NCBI RefSeq assembly: GCF_015356855.1
Contig: NZ_ARXR01000002.1
Coordinates: 144,701 to 208,700 of the forward strand
Length of the DNA stretch: 64,000 nt
Direction of reading: 5' to 3'
DNA from: Alloalcanivorax venustensis ISO4
GTDB taxonomy: Bacteria; Pseudomonadota; Gammaproteobacteria; Pseudomonadales; Alcanivoracaceae
Shown: in pieces, positions 54,946 to 62,363 of the stretch
Position numbering within the stretch: position 1 is the stretch's first letter
How the letters are laid out: every line of letters begins with the position of its first letter
Made by a program: the position numbers and the translations under genes
The notes under the pieces: model-generated
Databases searched by the model: none
What the model saw: only the letters and a program-made list of their open reading frames with translations
What the model was told of the DNA's origin: nothing

Positions 54946-55768
54946 CACCTTCCGCCGCGACCAGGTGTTCGCCCCCCTTCGGCCGGGCACCCGCCCGGTG
55001 CGCCCGGGGCAACTGGACACCGGCGGCAAGCACATCCTCTATATGGAAGACATCACCGTCAGCTTCGACGGCTTCAAGGCGCTCAACGACCTGACGCTCT
55101 ACATCAAGCCCGGCGAGCTGCGTTGCATCATCGGCCCCAACGGCGCCGGCAAATCCACGCTGATGGACGTGATCACCGGCAAGACCCGGCCCGACACCGG
55201 CAGCTGCTTTTTCGGCCAGACTATGGACCTGACGCGCATGACCGAAACGGAGATCGCCACCGCCGGCATCGGCCGCAAGTTCCAGAAGCCCACCGTGTTT
55301 CCGGAACACACCGCCCTGGAAAACCTGGAGCTGGCCATGGCCGGCCCCAAGGGCACCTGGCAGGCGTTGCTGCAGCCGGTCACCGGCCAGCAGTACGACT
55401 GGATGGCGCAAACCCTGGAGACCGTCGGCCTGCTTGCGCAGAAAGACCAGCTCGCCGGCGCGCTTTCCCACGGCCAGAAGCAGTGGCTGGAGATCGCCAT
55501 GGTGCTGATGCAGAAGCCCCGGCTGCTGCTGGTGGACGAGCCCATCGCCGGCATGACCCGCCAGGAAGTGGAACGCACCGCCGAGCTGCTGCAAAGCCTG
55601 GCCGGCGAACACTCGGTGATGGTGGTGGAGCACGATATGGAGTTTATTCGCTCGATCGCCAATACCGTCACAGTGCTGCACCAGGGCAGCGTGTTGGCCG
55701 AGGGGAAGATGCAGGACGTGCAAAATGATCCGAAGGTGATTGAGGTGTACCTCGGGGAAACGGGGTAA
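54932..55768 (+). CDS. urtD: Urea ABC transporter ATP-binding protein UrtD
   Basis: A 278-residue ABC ATPase with Walker A GPNGAGKST (68-76), signature LSHGQKQWLEIAM, Walker B LLLVDEP and the switch His in VVEHDMEF. The signature has SHGQ instead of SGGQ, typical of UrtD. The N-terminal 30-residue extension is also usual for the family. The start lies inside the urtC end. Confidence 0.95.
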   Translation: MSLRDTFRRDQVFAPLRPGTRPVRPGQLDTGGKHILYMEDITVSFDGFKALNDLTLYIKPGELRCIIGPNGAGKSTLMDVITGKTRPDTGSCFFGQTMDLTRMTETEIATAGIGRKFQKPTVFPEHTALENLELAMAGPKGTWQALLQPVTGQQYDWMAQTLETVGLLAQKDQLAGALSHGQKQWLEIAMVLMQKPRLLLVDEPIAGMTRQEVERTAELLQSLAGEHSVMVVEHDMEFIRSIANTVTVLHQGSVLAEGKMQDVQNDPKVIEVYLGETG

Positions 55769-55771
55769 TTC

Positions 55772-55799
55772 AGTTAAGAGTGAATAGTTAACAGTTAAT
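55772..55799. repeat. Four tandem degenerate 7-bp repeats between urtD and urtE
   Basis: AGTTAAG, AGTGAAT, AGTTAAC and AGTTAAT run head to tail (consensus AGTKAAN), starting 3 bases after the urtD stop, in an AT-rich island inside a GC-rich operon. It could have arisen by slippage, or be a copy of a dispersed small repeat. Confidence 0.7.
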
Positions 55800-55834
55800 A
55801 GCGGGCGGCCTGGGGTCGCCTGGGAGAACAGCGC

Positions 55835-56530
55835 ATGTTGAGTGTGAGTGGGTTGAATCAATATTACGGCGAATCCCACACCCTTTGGGATGTCGACCTG
55901 AACCTGGAGAAAGGCGAGTGTCTTTGTGTGATGGGGCGGAACGGCGTGGGGAAGACCACGTTGCTGAAGTCGGTGATGGGGTTGTTGCCCGCCGCTACGG
56001 GCAAGATTGAATTCGACGGCAAGGACCTGAGCAAGAAAGCCGCCGAGGAGCGGGCGCGGGCGGGTATTGGCTATGTGCCGCAGGGGCGGGAGATTTTTCC
56101 GCTGCTTACCGTGGAGGAGAACCTGGAAACGGGGCTGCAGGCGCGCGCTGACCGCAGTCGCAAGATCCCGGCGCGTATCTATGAGCTGTTCCCGGTGCTG
56201 CACGATATGCGCCACCGGCGCGGCGGCGACCTGTCCGGCGGCCAGCAACAGCAGCTCGCCATCGGCCGGGCGCTGGCCCTGGACCCTACCCTGCTGATCC
56301 TCGACGAACCCACCGAAGGCATTCAGCCCAACATCGTCGACATGATCGGCAAGGTGATCAAAACCCTGAACAAGGAAGAAGGCCTCACCGTGCTGCTGGT
56401 GGAGCAGAAACTCCAATTCGCCCGCGCCACCGCCGACCGCTTTGCCATCATCGACCGGGGCAGCAAGGTGGCCGAGGACGACATCGGCGCGCTCAGCGAT
56501 GATCTGGTGAAGAAGTACCTGACCGTGTAG
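55835..56530 (+). CDS. urtE: Urea ABC transporter ATP-binding protein UrtE
   Basis: A 231-residue LivF-type ATPase with Walker A GRNGVGKTT (34-42), signature LSGGQQQQLAIGRAL and Walker B LLILDEPTEGIQPN. The pairing with UrtD completes the five-gene urea transporter. The 66-base gap before it is the largest within urtB-E and holds the 7-bp repeats. The first third of the gene uses more G-ending codons than its neighbours. Confidence 0.95.
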   Translation: MLSVSGLNQYYGESHTLWDVDLNLEKGECLCVMGRNGVGKTTLLKSVMGLLPAATGKIEFDGKDLSKKAAEERARAGIGYVPQGREIFPLLTVEENLETGLQARADRSRKIPARIYELFPVLHDMRHRRGGDLSGGQQQQLAIGRALALDPTLLILDEPTEGIQPNIVDMIGKVIKTLNKEEGLTVLLVEQKLQFARATADRFAIIDRGSKVAEDDIGALSDDLVKKYLTV

Positions 56531-56548
56531 CGGCGGGCGTCGCTTCGG

Positions 56549-56914
56549 CTATTTCTGGTTCAGGCCGAGTTCCCGCTGCAGCTTCTTGGTCAACCCCTCG
56601 GAGACGATCCGGTGGGACTCCTTGAGGTAGTATTGGAGCGTCTCATCCGTCTCTTCAGGCGCATCGTACTGTTGTATCCACCTCATGCCCCGGGACGCCA
56701 GATAGGGCGCCGGCCGGAAACCCGGCTGATCCCGCAGAATCTCAAAGTTGAGTTCCGACGCCTTAAACGTAAAGGCGGGTTGACCGGCCTTTTCCCAACC
56801 CCCGATAGCGAACACCTTGCCGCCCACTTTCCAGACGTGAGCGCCGCCCCACTGGACCACATAGGTTGTGGCCGGCAACGCGCGGCAAAAGCGGTTGAAC
56901 TCCTCGTAGGTCAT
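56549..56914 (-). CDS. MmcQ/YjbR family protein
   Basis: A 121-residue protein of the YjbR/CyaY-like fold, with landmarks FNRFCRALPATTYVVQWGGAHVWKVGGKVFA, FKASELNFEILRDQPG and the AP-YLASRGMRW segment. The family is often called DNA-binding, but the function is not established. The start overlaps the HxlR-family gene stop by one base, so the two are an operon. It is convergent with urtE. Confidence 0.85.
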   Translation of the reverse strand: MTYEEFNRFCRALPATTYVVQWGGAHVWKVGGKVFAIGGWEKAGQPAFTFKASELNFEILRDQPGFRPAPYLASRGMRWIQQYDAPEETDETLQYYLKESHRIVSEGLTKKLQRELGLNQK

Positions 56915-57264
56915 TACGGCTCCCGTCCATCAACCGCGGCCGGTGGCTTCCCTTCACGCCAGGAAAGCAGCGCATCCAGCACCGGGCAAAGGGCCTGCCC
57001 CCAATCGGTGAGCTGGTACTCTACCTTCGGCGGCACTTCCGGGTAGACCGTTCTGCGCACCAGGCCGTCCGCTTCCAGTGCGCGCAGCTGTTGGGCCAGC
57101 ATCTTTTGCGAGATACCGGGGATGGATTTTTCCAGCTCCGAGTAACGCCGCACCTGGCCACCGAACAGGTGGAACAGAAGAATCAGCTTCCAGCGCCCTT
57201 CCAGCACCCTCATCGCCGCCGCCACGTCCGCCGCCGCCGTCTCCGGTGTATACGCCTTACCCAT
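56914..57264 (-). CDS. HxlR-family winged-helix transcriptional regulator
   Basis: A 116-residue regulator. The HxlR signature is clear: an N-terminal WKLILLFHLFGG helix, the HTH LEKSIPGISQKMLAQQLRALEADGLV and the wing RTVYPEVPPKVEYQLTDWG. No Cys-redox motif was seen near the N-terminus. It is divergent from a small NTF2-fold gene, with an operator-like inverted repeat in between, so it may control both directions. Confidence 0.92.
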   Translation of the reverse strand: MGKAYTPETAAADVAAAMRVLEGRWKLILLFHLFGGQVRRYSELEKSIPGISQKMLAQQLRALEADGLVRRTVYPEVPPKVEYQLTDWGQALCPVLDALLSWREGKPPAAVDGREP

Positions 57265-57281
57265 AGGTAACCCACTTACTT
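57265..57281. promoter_or_regulatory. Operator-like inverted repeat at the HxlR start
   Basis: AGGTAA CCCAC TTACTT is an imperfect inverted repeat (one mismatch) directly abutting the hxlR-type start codon and 76 bases before the divergent gene. Size and GTAA-N5-TTAC core suit an HxlR-family dimer site; binding is inferred. Confidence 0.5.
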
Positions 57282-57357
57282 TTCCGTGCGTTCTTGATGA
57301 ACGGGCACGCCCTGATCAAACTTCAGGACCCTCCATTCACCGCCAAAGGAACCGCCA

Positions 57358-57684
57358 ATGGCCATTCATTTCCCAGCGCCCATCGCGCTCTTCTTCCAGC
57401 TCAGCAACGACAAGAACAGCGCCTCACTGGACCGATGCTTCGCCACGGACGCTTCCGTTCATGACGAGAAGCACACCTATAACGGGATCGCCGAGATCAC
57501 CGATTGGTTTATCGAATCCAAGAAGAAGTACAGCTATACGGCGGAACCGCTGGAAATGGAAGGGGCGGATGCCACCGTGATCGTTCGAGCGCGGGTCTCG
57601 GGCAACTTCCCCGGTAGCCCGGCGGTGCTTCGCTATACCTTTGAGCTGAAAAACGACAAGATTTGGTCTCTCGATATCGGTTAG
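57358..57684 (+). CDS. SnoaL-like/NTF2-fold protein
   Basis: A 108-residue protein with the NTF2-like pattern: an N-terminal helix (PIALFFQLSNDKN), the loop LDRCFATDASVHDEKHTYNG, a helix (AEITDWFIESKKKY) and a four-strand sheet ending with YTFELKNDKIWSLDIG. Such proteins act as small enzymes (isomerase, cyclase) or ligand binders; nothing more specific can be read. The divergent HxlR regulator is its likely controller. Confidence 0.8.
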   Translation: MAIHFPAPIALFFQLSNDKNSASLDRCFATDASVHDEKHTYNGIAEITDWFIESKKKYSYTAEPLEMEGADATVIVRARVSGNFPGSPAVLRYTFELKNDKIWSLDIG

Positions 57685-57758
57685 CCGTCCAGTCATCCGG
57701 CTTCATTCAGACCGCCGCCTGGCCCTGACTGATCATCTTCTGAGGGCCCGAACGCCAC

Positions 57759-58448
57759 TCACCTTTTAAAGAACTTCCCGATCTCTTCGGCAAGCAGATC
57801 AAGGAATGCTTGCCGATCGGCCAACGGCTCCACCTCATCCGGCGGTGGCAGGTCCATGAAAAAGAAATGCCCGGCCCCCTCCGTTACGCGTACATCCAAC
57901 GGTAAGCGGCCGCTCAAGGCACGAACCAGCACATCCACCTGGGCGGCCGGCGTGATCGAATCCCGCGAGCCTGCCCAAGCAAGGATGGGCGTCTGCACGG
58001 CATCCAGCGCCCCTTCGACCTGGAAAAAGCCCATCGGCGGAGTCAACAGAACCAGCCGGGTGAGTCGCCCGTCAGGCACGATCTCGACATGGCGGCCGGC
58101 GCCCAACCAGATCTGACCACCGGCCAACGCGAGCAGGGCCGCCGCACCGAGTGAGTGACCCACGCCCACCACCGTCGATCCGGGCGGAGCAACGCTATCG
58201 AGGGCAAGGGTCAGCCTCCGCGCCCAAAGACGTAACTCGTCCTCCCTGGGCATCGACGCGTCCAGCCCGGTGAAATGCGGTGCGACCACCGAGCATCCGG
58301 ATTCGGCGAGAGAGGTGAGAAGCGGAAGATGGCGCTCCGGGTTGCCGCCCGCCCCTACTGCAAAGAGCAACACAGGGGCGCCGGGCGCGGATTCAAGCAC
58401 CGTAACCTGGAAGGGCTCCGACCCATCCGTAAGGCTCAATGTCGACAT
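57759..58448 (-). CDS. Alpha/beta-hydrolase family protein
   Basis: A 229-residue alpha/beta hydrolase. The nucleophile elbow is GVGHSLGAAALL (Ser near residue 99), an acid is likely in AGSRDSITPA (about 166-175), and the catalytic His is GAGHFFFMDLP (about 196-206). Short strands and the preserved elbow indicate an esterase or dienelactone-hydrolase-like enzyme. Its substrate is unknown. The NTF2-fold gene upstream on this strand is 14 bases away. Confidence 0.82.
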   Translation of the reverse strand: MSTLSLTDGSEPFQVTVLESAPGAPVLLFAVGAGGNPERHLPLLTSLAESGCSVVAPHFTGLDASMPREDELRLWARRLTLALDSVAPPGSTVVGVGHSLGAAALLALAGGQIWLGAGRHVEIVPDGRLTRLVLLTPPMGFFQVEGALDAVQTPILAWAGSRDSITPAAQVDVLVRALSGRLPLDVRVTEGAGHFFFMDLPPPDEVEPLADRQAFLDLLAEEIGKFFKR

Positions 58449-58462
58449 CTTGTCTTCACTTG

Positions 58463-58867
58463 TTAAGTGGCATCGCTGAACTGCGGGTCGGGAACCAACA
58501 GATTTGCGTCCCGGTACAGAAGCCAGCGGCCATCTCTCTTTGTAAGCACGGTAAGCGTATTGCCTGCCCGAACCCTTTCAGGGAAGCCGTCGGCTTTTAC
58601 CTTGACCGTCAAGTAACTCAGCATAAACGCCCAGTCACCTGTAACCGTGATCTCAAGCACCTCACTCTCACCGTCTATTTCCATGGATGCTGTGTCTTGA
58701 GATTTCGCAGCCGACGCGAAAGCGTCTTTTCCGAAAGGCTTCTCACCAGGAACGATAAAAACCGCATCATCCGCCATCAGGCCGAGGACGGTTTCGGAGT
58801 CACCTTCTTTTGTTGCTTTCATCCATTTCGCAACAAGCTCTCGTATTTCGTCTTCATCACTTTTCAC
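58463..58867 (-). CDS. SgcJ/EcaC-type (DUF4440-like) NTF2-fold protein
   Basis: A 134-residue protein. The opening IRELVAKWMKATKEGDSETVLGLMADDAVFIVPG is the DUF4440/SgcJ pattern, and the end GNTLTVLTKRDGRWLLYRDANLL is the usual final strand. Proteins of this family are often annotated as ketosteroid-isomerase-like; no catalytic assignment is possible. The local GC is lower than in the core genes. It probably forms an operon with the hydrolase downstream. Confidence 0.82.
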   Translation of the reverse strand: MKSDEDEIRELVAKWMKATKEGDSETVLGLMADDAVFIVPGEKPFGKDAFASAAKSQDTASMEIDGESEVLEITVTGDWAFMLSYLTVKVKADGFPERVRAGNTLTVLTKRDGRWLLYRDANLLVPDPQFSDAT

Positions 58868-58923
58868 GAAAATTCCTCCTTGCGCTTTTTGGCTTCCGAC
58901 CGCTTGAGGCCGGTTTCCCTGCG

Positions 58924-59625
58924 TCAGGTCTTGTCTTCGGGTAAGTAGGCCTCAATGTCGGACCACGGAATCAGGCGGTTGAGCTGGATGGTTTCAAACA
59001 CGGTCTTTGCTTTGCCGGTTCCAGCCATCATCGACAGCATCACCAAAGCGGACTGGTAGGAAGGAATGCCGCCATTACTGGAGATACGGTTTCGATCAAC
59101 CACCACATTCTGATCAAAGACCACGTCGATCTCAGGGAACTCACGTTCGAGCTGTTTCTCTCCGCCCGCCCAGGTGGTGGCACGGTAGCCATCCAGAAGC
59201 CCTGCGTGTGCGTACAGAAACGCCCCCGAACAGTTACTTCCTAACCATGCAGCGGTCTTCTCCTGGCTGCGTAGAAACGCGGTTAAATCCTCATTCTCGA
59301 ATAACCAATCCATATCGTAGGCACTGGCAACGATTAACGCATCCAGCTTGGGAGCGTCGTATATGGTTGTATCGACAGGCAAGCGAATTCCTTCCTCGGT
59401 AGTAATCACCGGCTTCCGCTCTACGCCAATAAACACAACTTCGTAATCAGAGAACCACGACTTTCGCGTCGCAACCCCGAAGACTTCCGCCGGCGCTATG
59501 ACATCGCTGGTGAGAACCTTGTCGAAGACCAGTATGCCGATACGCTTGTCATCAGCGAACGCGGGCGCCGCGAACAGCATGTTTACCATGACAACCACCA
59601 CAATGGCGGTCAGTTTATTAATCAT
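58924..59625 (-). CDS. Exported DJ-1/PfpI-family protein
   Basis: A 233-residue protein with a signal peptide (MINKLTAIVVVVMVNMLFAAPAFA) and a DJ-1/PfpI domain (RIGILVFDKVLTSDVIAPAEVFG; the nucleophile-elbow Cys in GSNCSGAFLYAHAG). The GATase1-like domain resembles that of AraC regulators, but here it is free and exported, which is unusual for the superfamily. I chose ATG at 59625 because GGGAGG lies 9 bases upstream; the frame is open 19 codons further. The substrate is unknown. Confidence 0.82.
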   Translation of the reverse strand: MINKLTAIVVVVMVNMLFAAPAFADDKRIGILVFDKVLTSDVIAPAEVFGVATRKSWFSDYEVVFIGVERKPVITTEEGIRLPVDTTIYDAPKLDALIVASAYDMDWLFENEDLTAFLRSQEKTAAWLGSNCSGAFLYAHAGLLDGYRATTWAGGEKQLEREFPEIDVVFDQNVVVDRNRISSNGGIPSYQSALVMLSMMAGTGKAKTVFETIQLNRLIPWSDIEAYLPEDKT

Positions 59626-59759
59626 TATCGTTGTCCTCCCTGTTACATACGCCTGGATCGTACCATTAGGTCGTCCAACCATGGGGGCGGCAAATTCAAT
59701 TTCTCGATATCGATTAGGCGGATCCGACCCAGACGCCCCCGCCGTCCATTACCCTAGGT

Positions 59760-60113
59760 CTAGGCATAAGACGCGAACACCTGCGTGACTTTCCCGTTGC
59801 CGTCAAACAGGAACGTCTCCGCCACCTCGTTGCCTGTTGCGCCGAGGTAGTAGAGCGTGACCCAGGAGACGCCCCGCAGCACCTTGAGCAGCTCAAAGCG
59901 GAGGTCCGGGTAAGCGCGCAACGCGCCCTGCCAATACTCACCTACCGCAGCCTTGCCTTTCAGCGTCCCTGACGGCACCGCGAGCCGCTTGGCGATCAAC
60001 GGCGAATTCATCTCGAAATCATCGGTATAGTGAGAAAGGATGCGATCGAGATCGTGGGCGTTCCATGCCTCGATCCACTTCGCCGCGAACGCATTCGCTT
60101 GATTCTGGTTCAT
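59760..60113 (-). CDS. SnoaL-like polyketide-cyclase/NTF2-fold protein
   Basis: A 117-residue protein, the third NTF2-fold gene within 2.5 kb. Landmarks are FAAKWIEAWNAHDLDRILSHYTDDFEM, the LKGKAAVGEYWQGALRAYPDLRFE block and the final GKVTQVFASYA strand. The start overlaps the DinB-family stop by 4 bases, so they are co-translated. The function is not known; the family includes isomerases and cyclases. Confidence 0.85.
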   Translation of the reverse strand: MNQNQANAFAAKWIEAWNAHDLDRILSHYTDDFEMNSPLIAKRLAVPSGTLKGKAAVGEYWQGALRAYPDLRFELLKVLRGVSWVTLYYLGATGNEVAETFLFDGNGKVTQVFASYA

Positions 60114-60607
60114 GGTTTCATTCCGATAAGGTCGGTAACGCCCACATCGACGCCGAGCTGGGTAAGAAGGGAGCTGATCTGGCCGCGATGGTGTGTCTGA
60201 TGATTAAAGAAATGAGACAGCGCAAACCAGAGCGGATAACGGCGCGGTTCCGGGTTCACAATACTGGTATAAACCAGATCGCCCTCCATGTCTTCCGGCG
60301 AGAGTAACGCCACCCAGTCGATGATGCGTTCGTCCTCCGCCGCCCGTTCATCCCGCAGCACATGGAAGTCCGCGTACAGCTCCTGGTCGAGCGATGTGAC
60401 TGGAAAAGGCTCACCGGTGAACCGGCCCATCCAGATCCGGTCCGCGAGCAGAATATGGTTGAGCGTGCCATGGATCGACCTAAAGAAAGCCCCCATATCA
60501 CGCTTCCGGTCTTCCTCCGACAGGCCGGCACAGCCGTCGTAGACCTTCTGGTTCATCCAGCGGTTGTACCGCGCCATGGTTTGAACATGCAGCAGGCTCA
60601 CATCCAT
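60110..60607 (-). CDS. DinB-family metal-dependent four-helix-bundle protein
   Basis: A 165-residue protein with the DinB/YfiT pattern: ARYNRWMNQKVYDG helix, SIHGTLNHILLADRIWMGRF (first His ligand) and HFFNHQTHHRGQISSLLTQLG (second and third His ligands). Such proteins are thiol transferases or hydrolases using mycothiol, bacillithiol or glutathione. I chose the ATG at 60607 with GAGGAGG just upstream; a GTG eight codons earlier is possible. It is coupled to the NTF2-fold gene downstream. Confidence 0.9.
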   Translation of the reverse strand: MDVSLLHVQTMARYNRWMNQKVYDGCAGLSEEDRKRDMGAFFRSIHGTLNHILLADRIWMGRFTGEPFPVTSLDQELYADFHVLRDERAAEDERIIDWVALLSPEDMEGDLVYTSIVNPEPRRYPLWFALSHFFNHQTHHRGQISSLLTQLGVDVGVTDLIGMKP

Positions 60608-60646
60608 ACCCTCCTCGGGCAAAATCACCACTCACCCCGGACCGCA

Positions 60647-60907
60647 CTATCGCCGGTAGACATGCCTCCGGTGCGCCACCTTCACCATCGTCACAATCAG
60701 GCACTCATCGGTGATCTCGTACACCACCCGATACCGGCCCTGGCGGATGCGATAACGCTCCAGCCCGGAAAGCTTCTCGCACCCCGCCGGACGCGGCTCG
60801 TCCCGCAGGGCATCGATACGGCGCAGCAAACGGGCCGCGTCTTTCCTTGGGATCGGCCGGAAGTCCTTGGCGACGGACCGTTTGAAGACCAGCTTATAGC
60901 TTGCCAT
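60647..60907 (-). CDS. RelE/ParE-superfamily toxin
   Basis: An 86-residue toxin with the RelE-like layout: YKLVFKRSVAKDFRPIP, a helix pair, GLERYRIRQGRYRVVYEI and a final strand ending HRRHVYRR. Several basic residues near the C-terminus could act on ribosome-bound mRNA. The start overlaps the antitoxin stop by 14 bases. The relation between this strand order (antitoxin first) and the operator upstream is the usual one. Confidence 0.88.
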   Translation of the reverse strand: MASYKLVFKRSVAKDFRPIPRKDAARLLRRIDALRDEPRPAGCEKLSGLERYRIRQGRYRVVYEITDECLIVTMVKVAHRRHVYRR

Positions 60908-61127
60908 CGGCCTTCAGTTCGTTGAGGAAGGCCTCGTAGCTCAGGGTCGGCTCGGCGACGCGGTCTTCGAACGCCGCCAGATCGTCCTGATCCTCGGCCA
61001 GCGCCTCACGGACGGCATCATTGACGATATCGGATACGCTGCGGTTGGTGTGCGCCGCCTTGAGACGCAGCGCGGCATGCAACTGAGGATCGAAGTAGAT
61101 GGTTGAACGCTTGGACGTGCCGCTCAT
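60894..61127 (-). CDS. Ribbon-helix-helix (CopG/RHH) antitoxin
   Basis: A 77-residue antitoxin. The N-terminal RHH DNA-binding unit is SKRSTIYFDPQLHAALRLKAAHTNRSVSDIVNDAV (strand plus two helices); the acidic C-terminal half (AEDQDDLAAFEDRVAEP) would wrap the toxin. It represses its own promoter, and a cluster of CGTCA repeats lies directly upstream (61154-61187). It is the first gene of the pair. Confidence 0.9.
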   Translation of the reverse strand: MSGTSKRSTIYFDPQLHAALRLKAAHTNRSVSDIVNDAVREALAEDQDDLAAFEDRVAEPTLSYEAFLNELKADGKL

Positions 61128-61153
61128 GGCCGCCTCCGCTGACGCTGATAATA

Positions 61154-61187
61154 GGCGTCATTTTGACGTCATGACGTTATGGCGTCA
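61154..61187. promoter_or_regulatory. Repeat operator of the RHH/RelE pair
   Basis: Four copies of a GaCGTCA-like half-site lie in 34 bases: GGCGTCA, TGACGTCA, TGACGTTA and GGCGTCA. TGACGTCA is a perfect palindrome. It is 27 bases before the antitoxin start, fitting cooperative binding by an RHH antitoxin. Confidence 0.6.
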
Positions 61188-61212
61188 AATATAGCCATGT
61201 CGCCAACGCGTC

Positions 61213-61797
61213 TTAGGGCCCGCAACGCCACTCGCCCTGCCAGTCACGCTGAGCGCCGTCGGCCCGGTCATACGTCAATGTCGCCGGCCTGGGCGGTGAC
61301 TCCCCGCCTTCGGTGGGTTCACCGGTGACCTCGATGTGAACCGTCTTGCCCTTGCCACTGAAGGTCGGCGACGCCGTGATGCCATCGAAGCCGCCAGGCG
61401 CGGACACGCGCTCCACATAGCCGGCGACCTTGACCACACCCTGTGCCGCATCGGACGAAGCCACCTTGCCCATGGCAATCAGCAACACCTCGCCGTCATC
61501 CGTGGTGAACTGGCAACCCAGCTCGCCGGAAAGGCTGGCCTCGCGCATGTCCGCCTCCGTCAGAGCATTCAACGTAATCTCCGAACCATCACCGCCCCGG
61601 GTCTGCCCGGAGGCAGTGGCACTTTCCTGCTCGCCGGAATCATTCGGCGCCTCGGCGGACGGAGAGGTCGACGGCGGTTGCGCCTCCGGCGCCTCAGCGT
61701 CCGAAGACGGATCCGAGCACCCGGTAATCAAGGTAATGGCCAGCAAACTTGCTGACAGGGTATCGGTGAGCGTCGCACCGCGTTTGGGAAAGGGCAT
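61213..61797 (-). CDS. Hypothetical lipoprotein
   Basis: A 194-residue lipoprotein. The lipobox is LITGC with Cys27; the residue after it is Ser, so outer-membrane sorting is likely. A Ser/Pro/Glu/Ala-rich linker (about 30-70) precedes a compact beta-rich domain (about 75-194) with two Cys (C94 and near the end, WRCGP) that may form a disulfide. I do not recognise a family. A strong AGGAGG ribosome site precedes the ATG. Confidence 0.72.
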   Translation of the reverse strand: MPFPKRGATLTDTLSASLLAITLITGCSDPSSDAEAPEAQPPSTSPSAEAPNDSGEQESATASGQTRGGDGSEITLNALTEADMREASLSGELGCQFTTDDGEVLLIAMGKVASSDAAQGVVKVAGYVERVSAPGGFDGITASPTFSGKGKTVHIEVTGEPTEGGESPPRPATLTYDRADGAQRDWQGEWRCGP

Positions 61798-61876
61798 GGT
61801 TCCTCCTCGAAGCCAGAAGCGTCACACATTTGGCGCCCGATTGACGTCCTGATCATGTGATTCATTTACCAGGGTT

Positions 61877-62119
61877 TCAGGGGTCGATGCCAATTAAGGA
61901 ATCAATGCCTTCATCCCTAATGGTCGCTTTGGCCTCATCCAGAGCTGCCGCATCAGTGTCGAATTCGTCATCCCAGACAGTGGAGGTACCGAACTCATCC
62001 ACTACTTCAAGAACCCAGCCGCCAGTGTCACCACGGTAGATATCCACTTTGACGGTCTTCCCGTCAGCCGTCAGTTCCTGGCAAAGGGGGCTCATCTCGA
62101 GTTCAAATTCATCTTGCAT
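61877..62119 (-). CDS. Small acidic hypothetical protein
   Basis: An 80-residue, strongly acidic protein (rich in Asp and Glu, few basic residues) with a clear GGAG ribosome site. It appears to be a mixed alpha/beta fold with a central EVVDEFGTSTVWDDEFDTD stretch. I do not recognise it; small acidic proteins next to mobile cassettes include DNA mimics and antitoxin-like proteins, but nothing here shows that. The attC-like core at 62149 lies 30 bases upstream of its start, so it may be a cassette gene. Confidence 0.6.
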   Translation of the reverse strand: MQDEFELEMSPLCQELTADGKTVKVDIYRGDTGGWVLEVVDEFGTSTVWDDEFDTDAAALDEAKATIRDEGIDSLIGIDP

Positions 62120-62148
62120 TGATTATCTCCTAGGCCGAATCTTTATAC

Positions 62149-62207
62149 ACATAACGCAGAGCTTTGCGGCTATTCCGGAGCCGCGAAGCGGTGGAGAAAT
62201 TGTACGG
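62149..62207 (-). repeat. attC-like site (degenerate R'' end)
   Basis: On the minus strand the 3' end reads GCGTTATGT (an attC R'-like core), and the body has a hairpin GCTTCGCGGCT/AGCCGCAAAGC with one mismatch. The distal end reads GTACAATT where RYYYAAC is expected, so this site may be damaged. The length (59 bases) suits a short attC. Confidence 0.4.
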
Positions 62208-62363
62208 AAAAGCGTCGAGAGAGCAGCACTAGATCATCTCGGATTGGCCAACATCAACTGATGATATAGCTTACGCGGCCTGTTGCCCCCCCGCTTTTGA
62301 AGAGCCGCGATTTAAGAAGCGACTTGGAAACCCTAAAGGGCCGTAACGCACTGGAGCTAATTG
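62208..62363. other. Short stretch without a gene, with a half attC-like end
   Basis: No supported gene. Its right end, just beyond the HAB-mutase-like stop on the minus strand, has CAATTAGCTCC and GCGTTACGG in series (62340-62363), like an attC R''-L'' half joined to a nearby R' half. It looks like a collapsed or recombined cassette junction. A CCCTTTAGGG palindrome follows at 62332-62341. Confidence 0.35.

Noticed and set aside
60629..60631. GTG start for the DinB-family gene
   Set aside because: The ribosome site GAGGAGG lies after it and just before the ATG at 60607, which better fits the family start.
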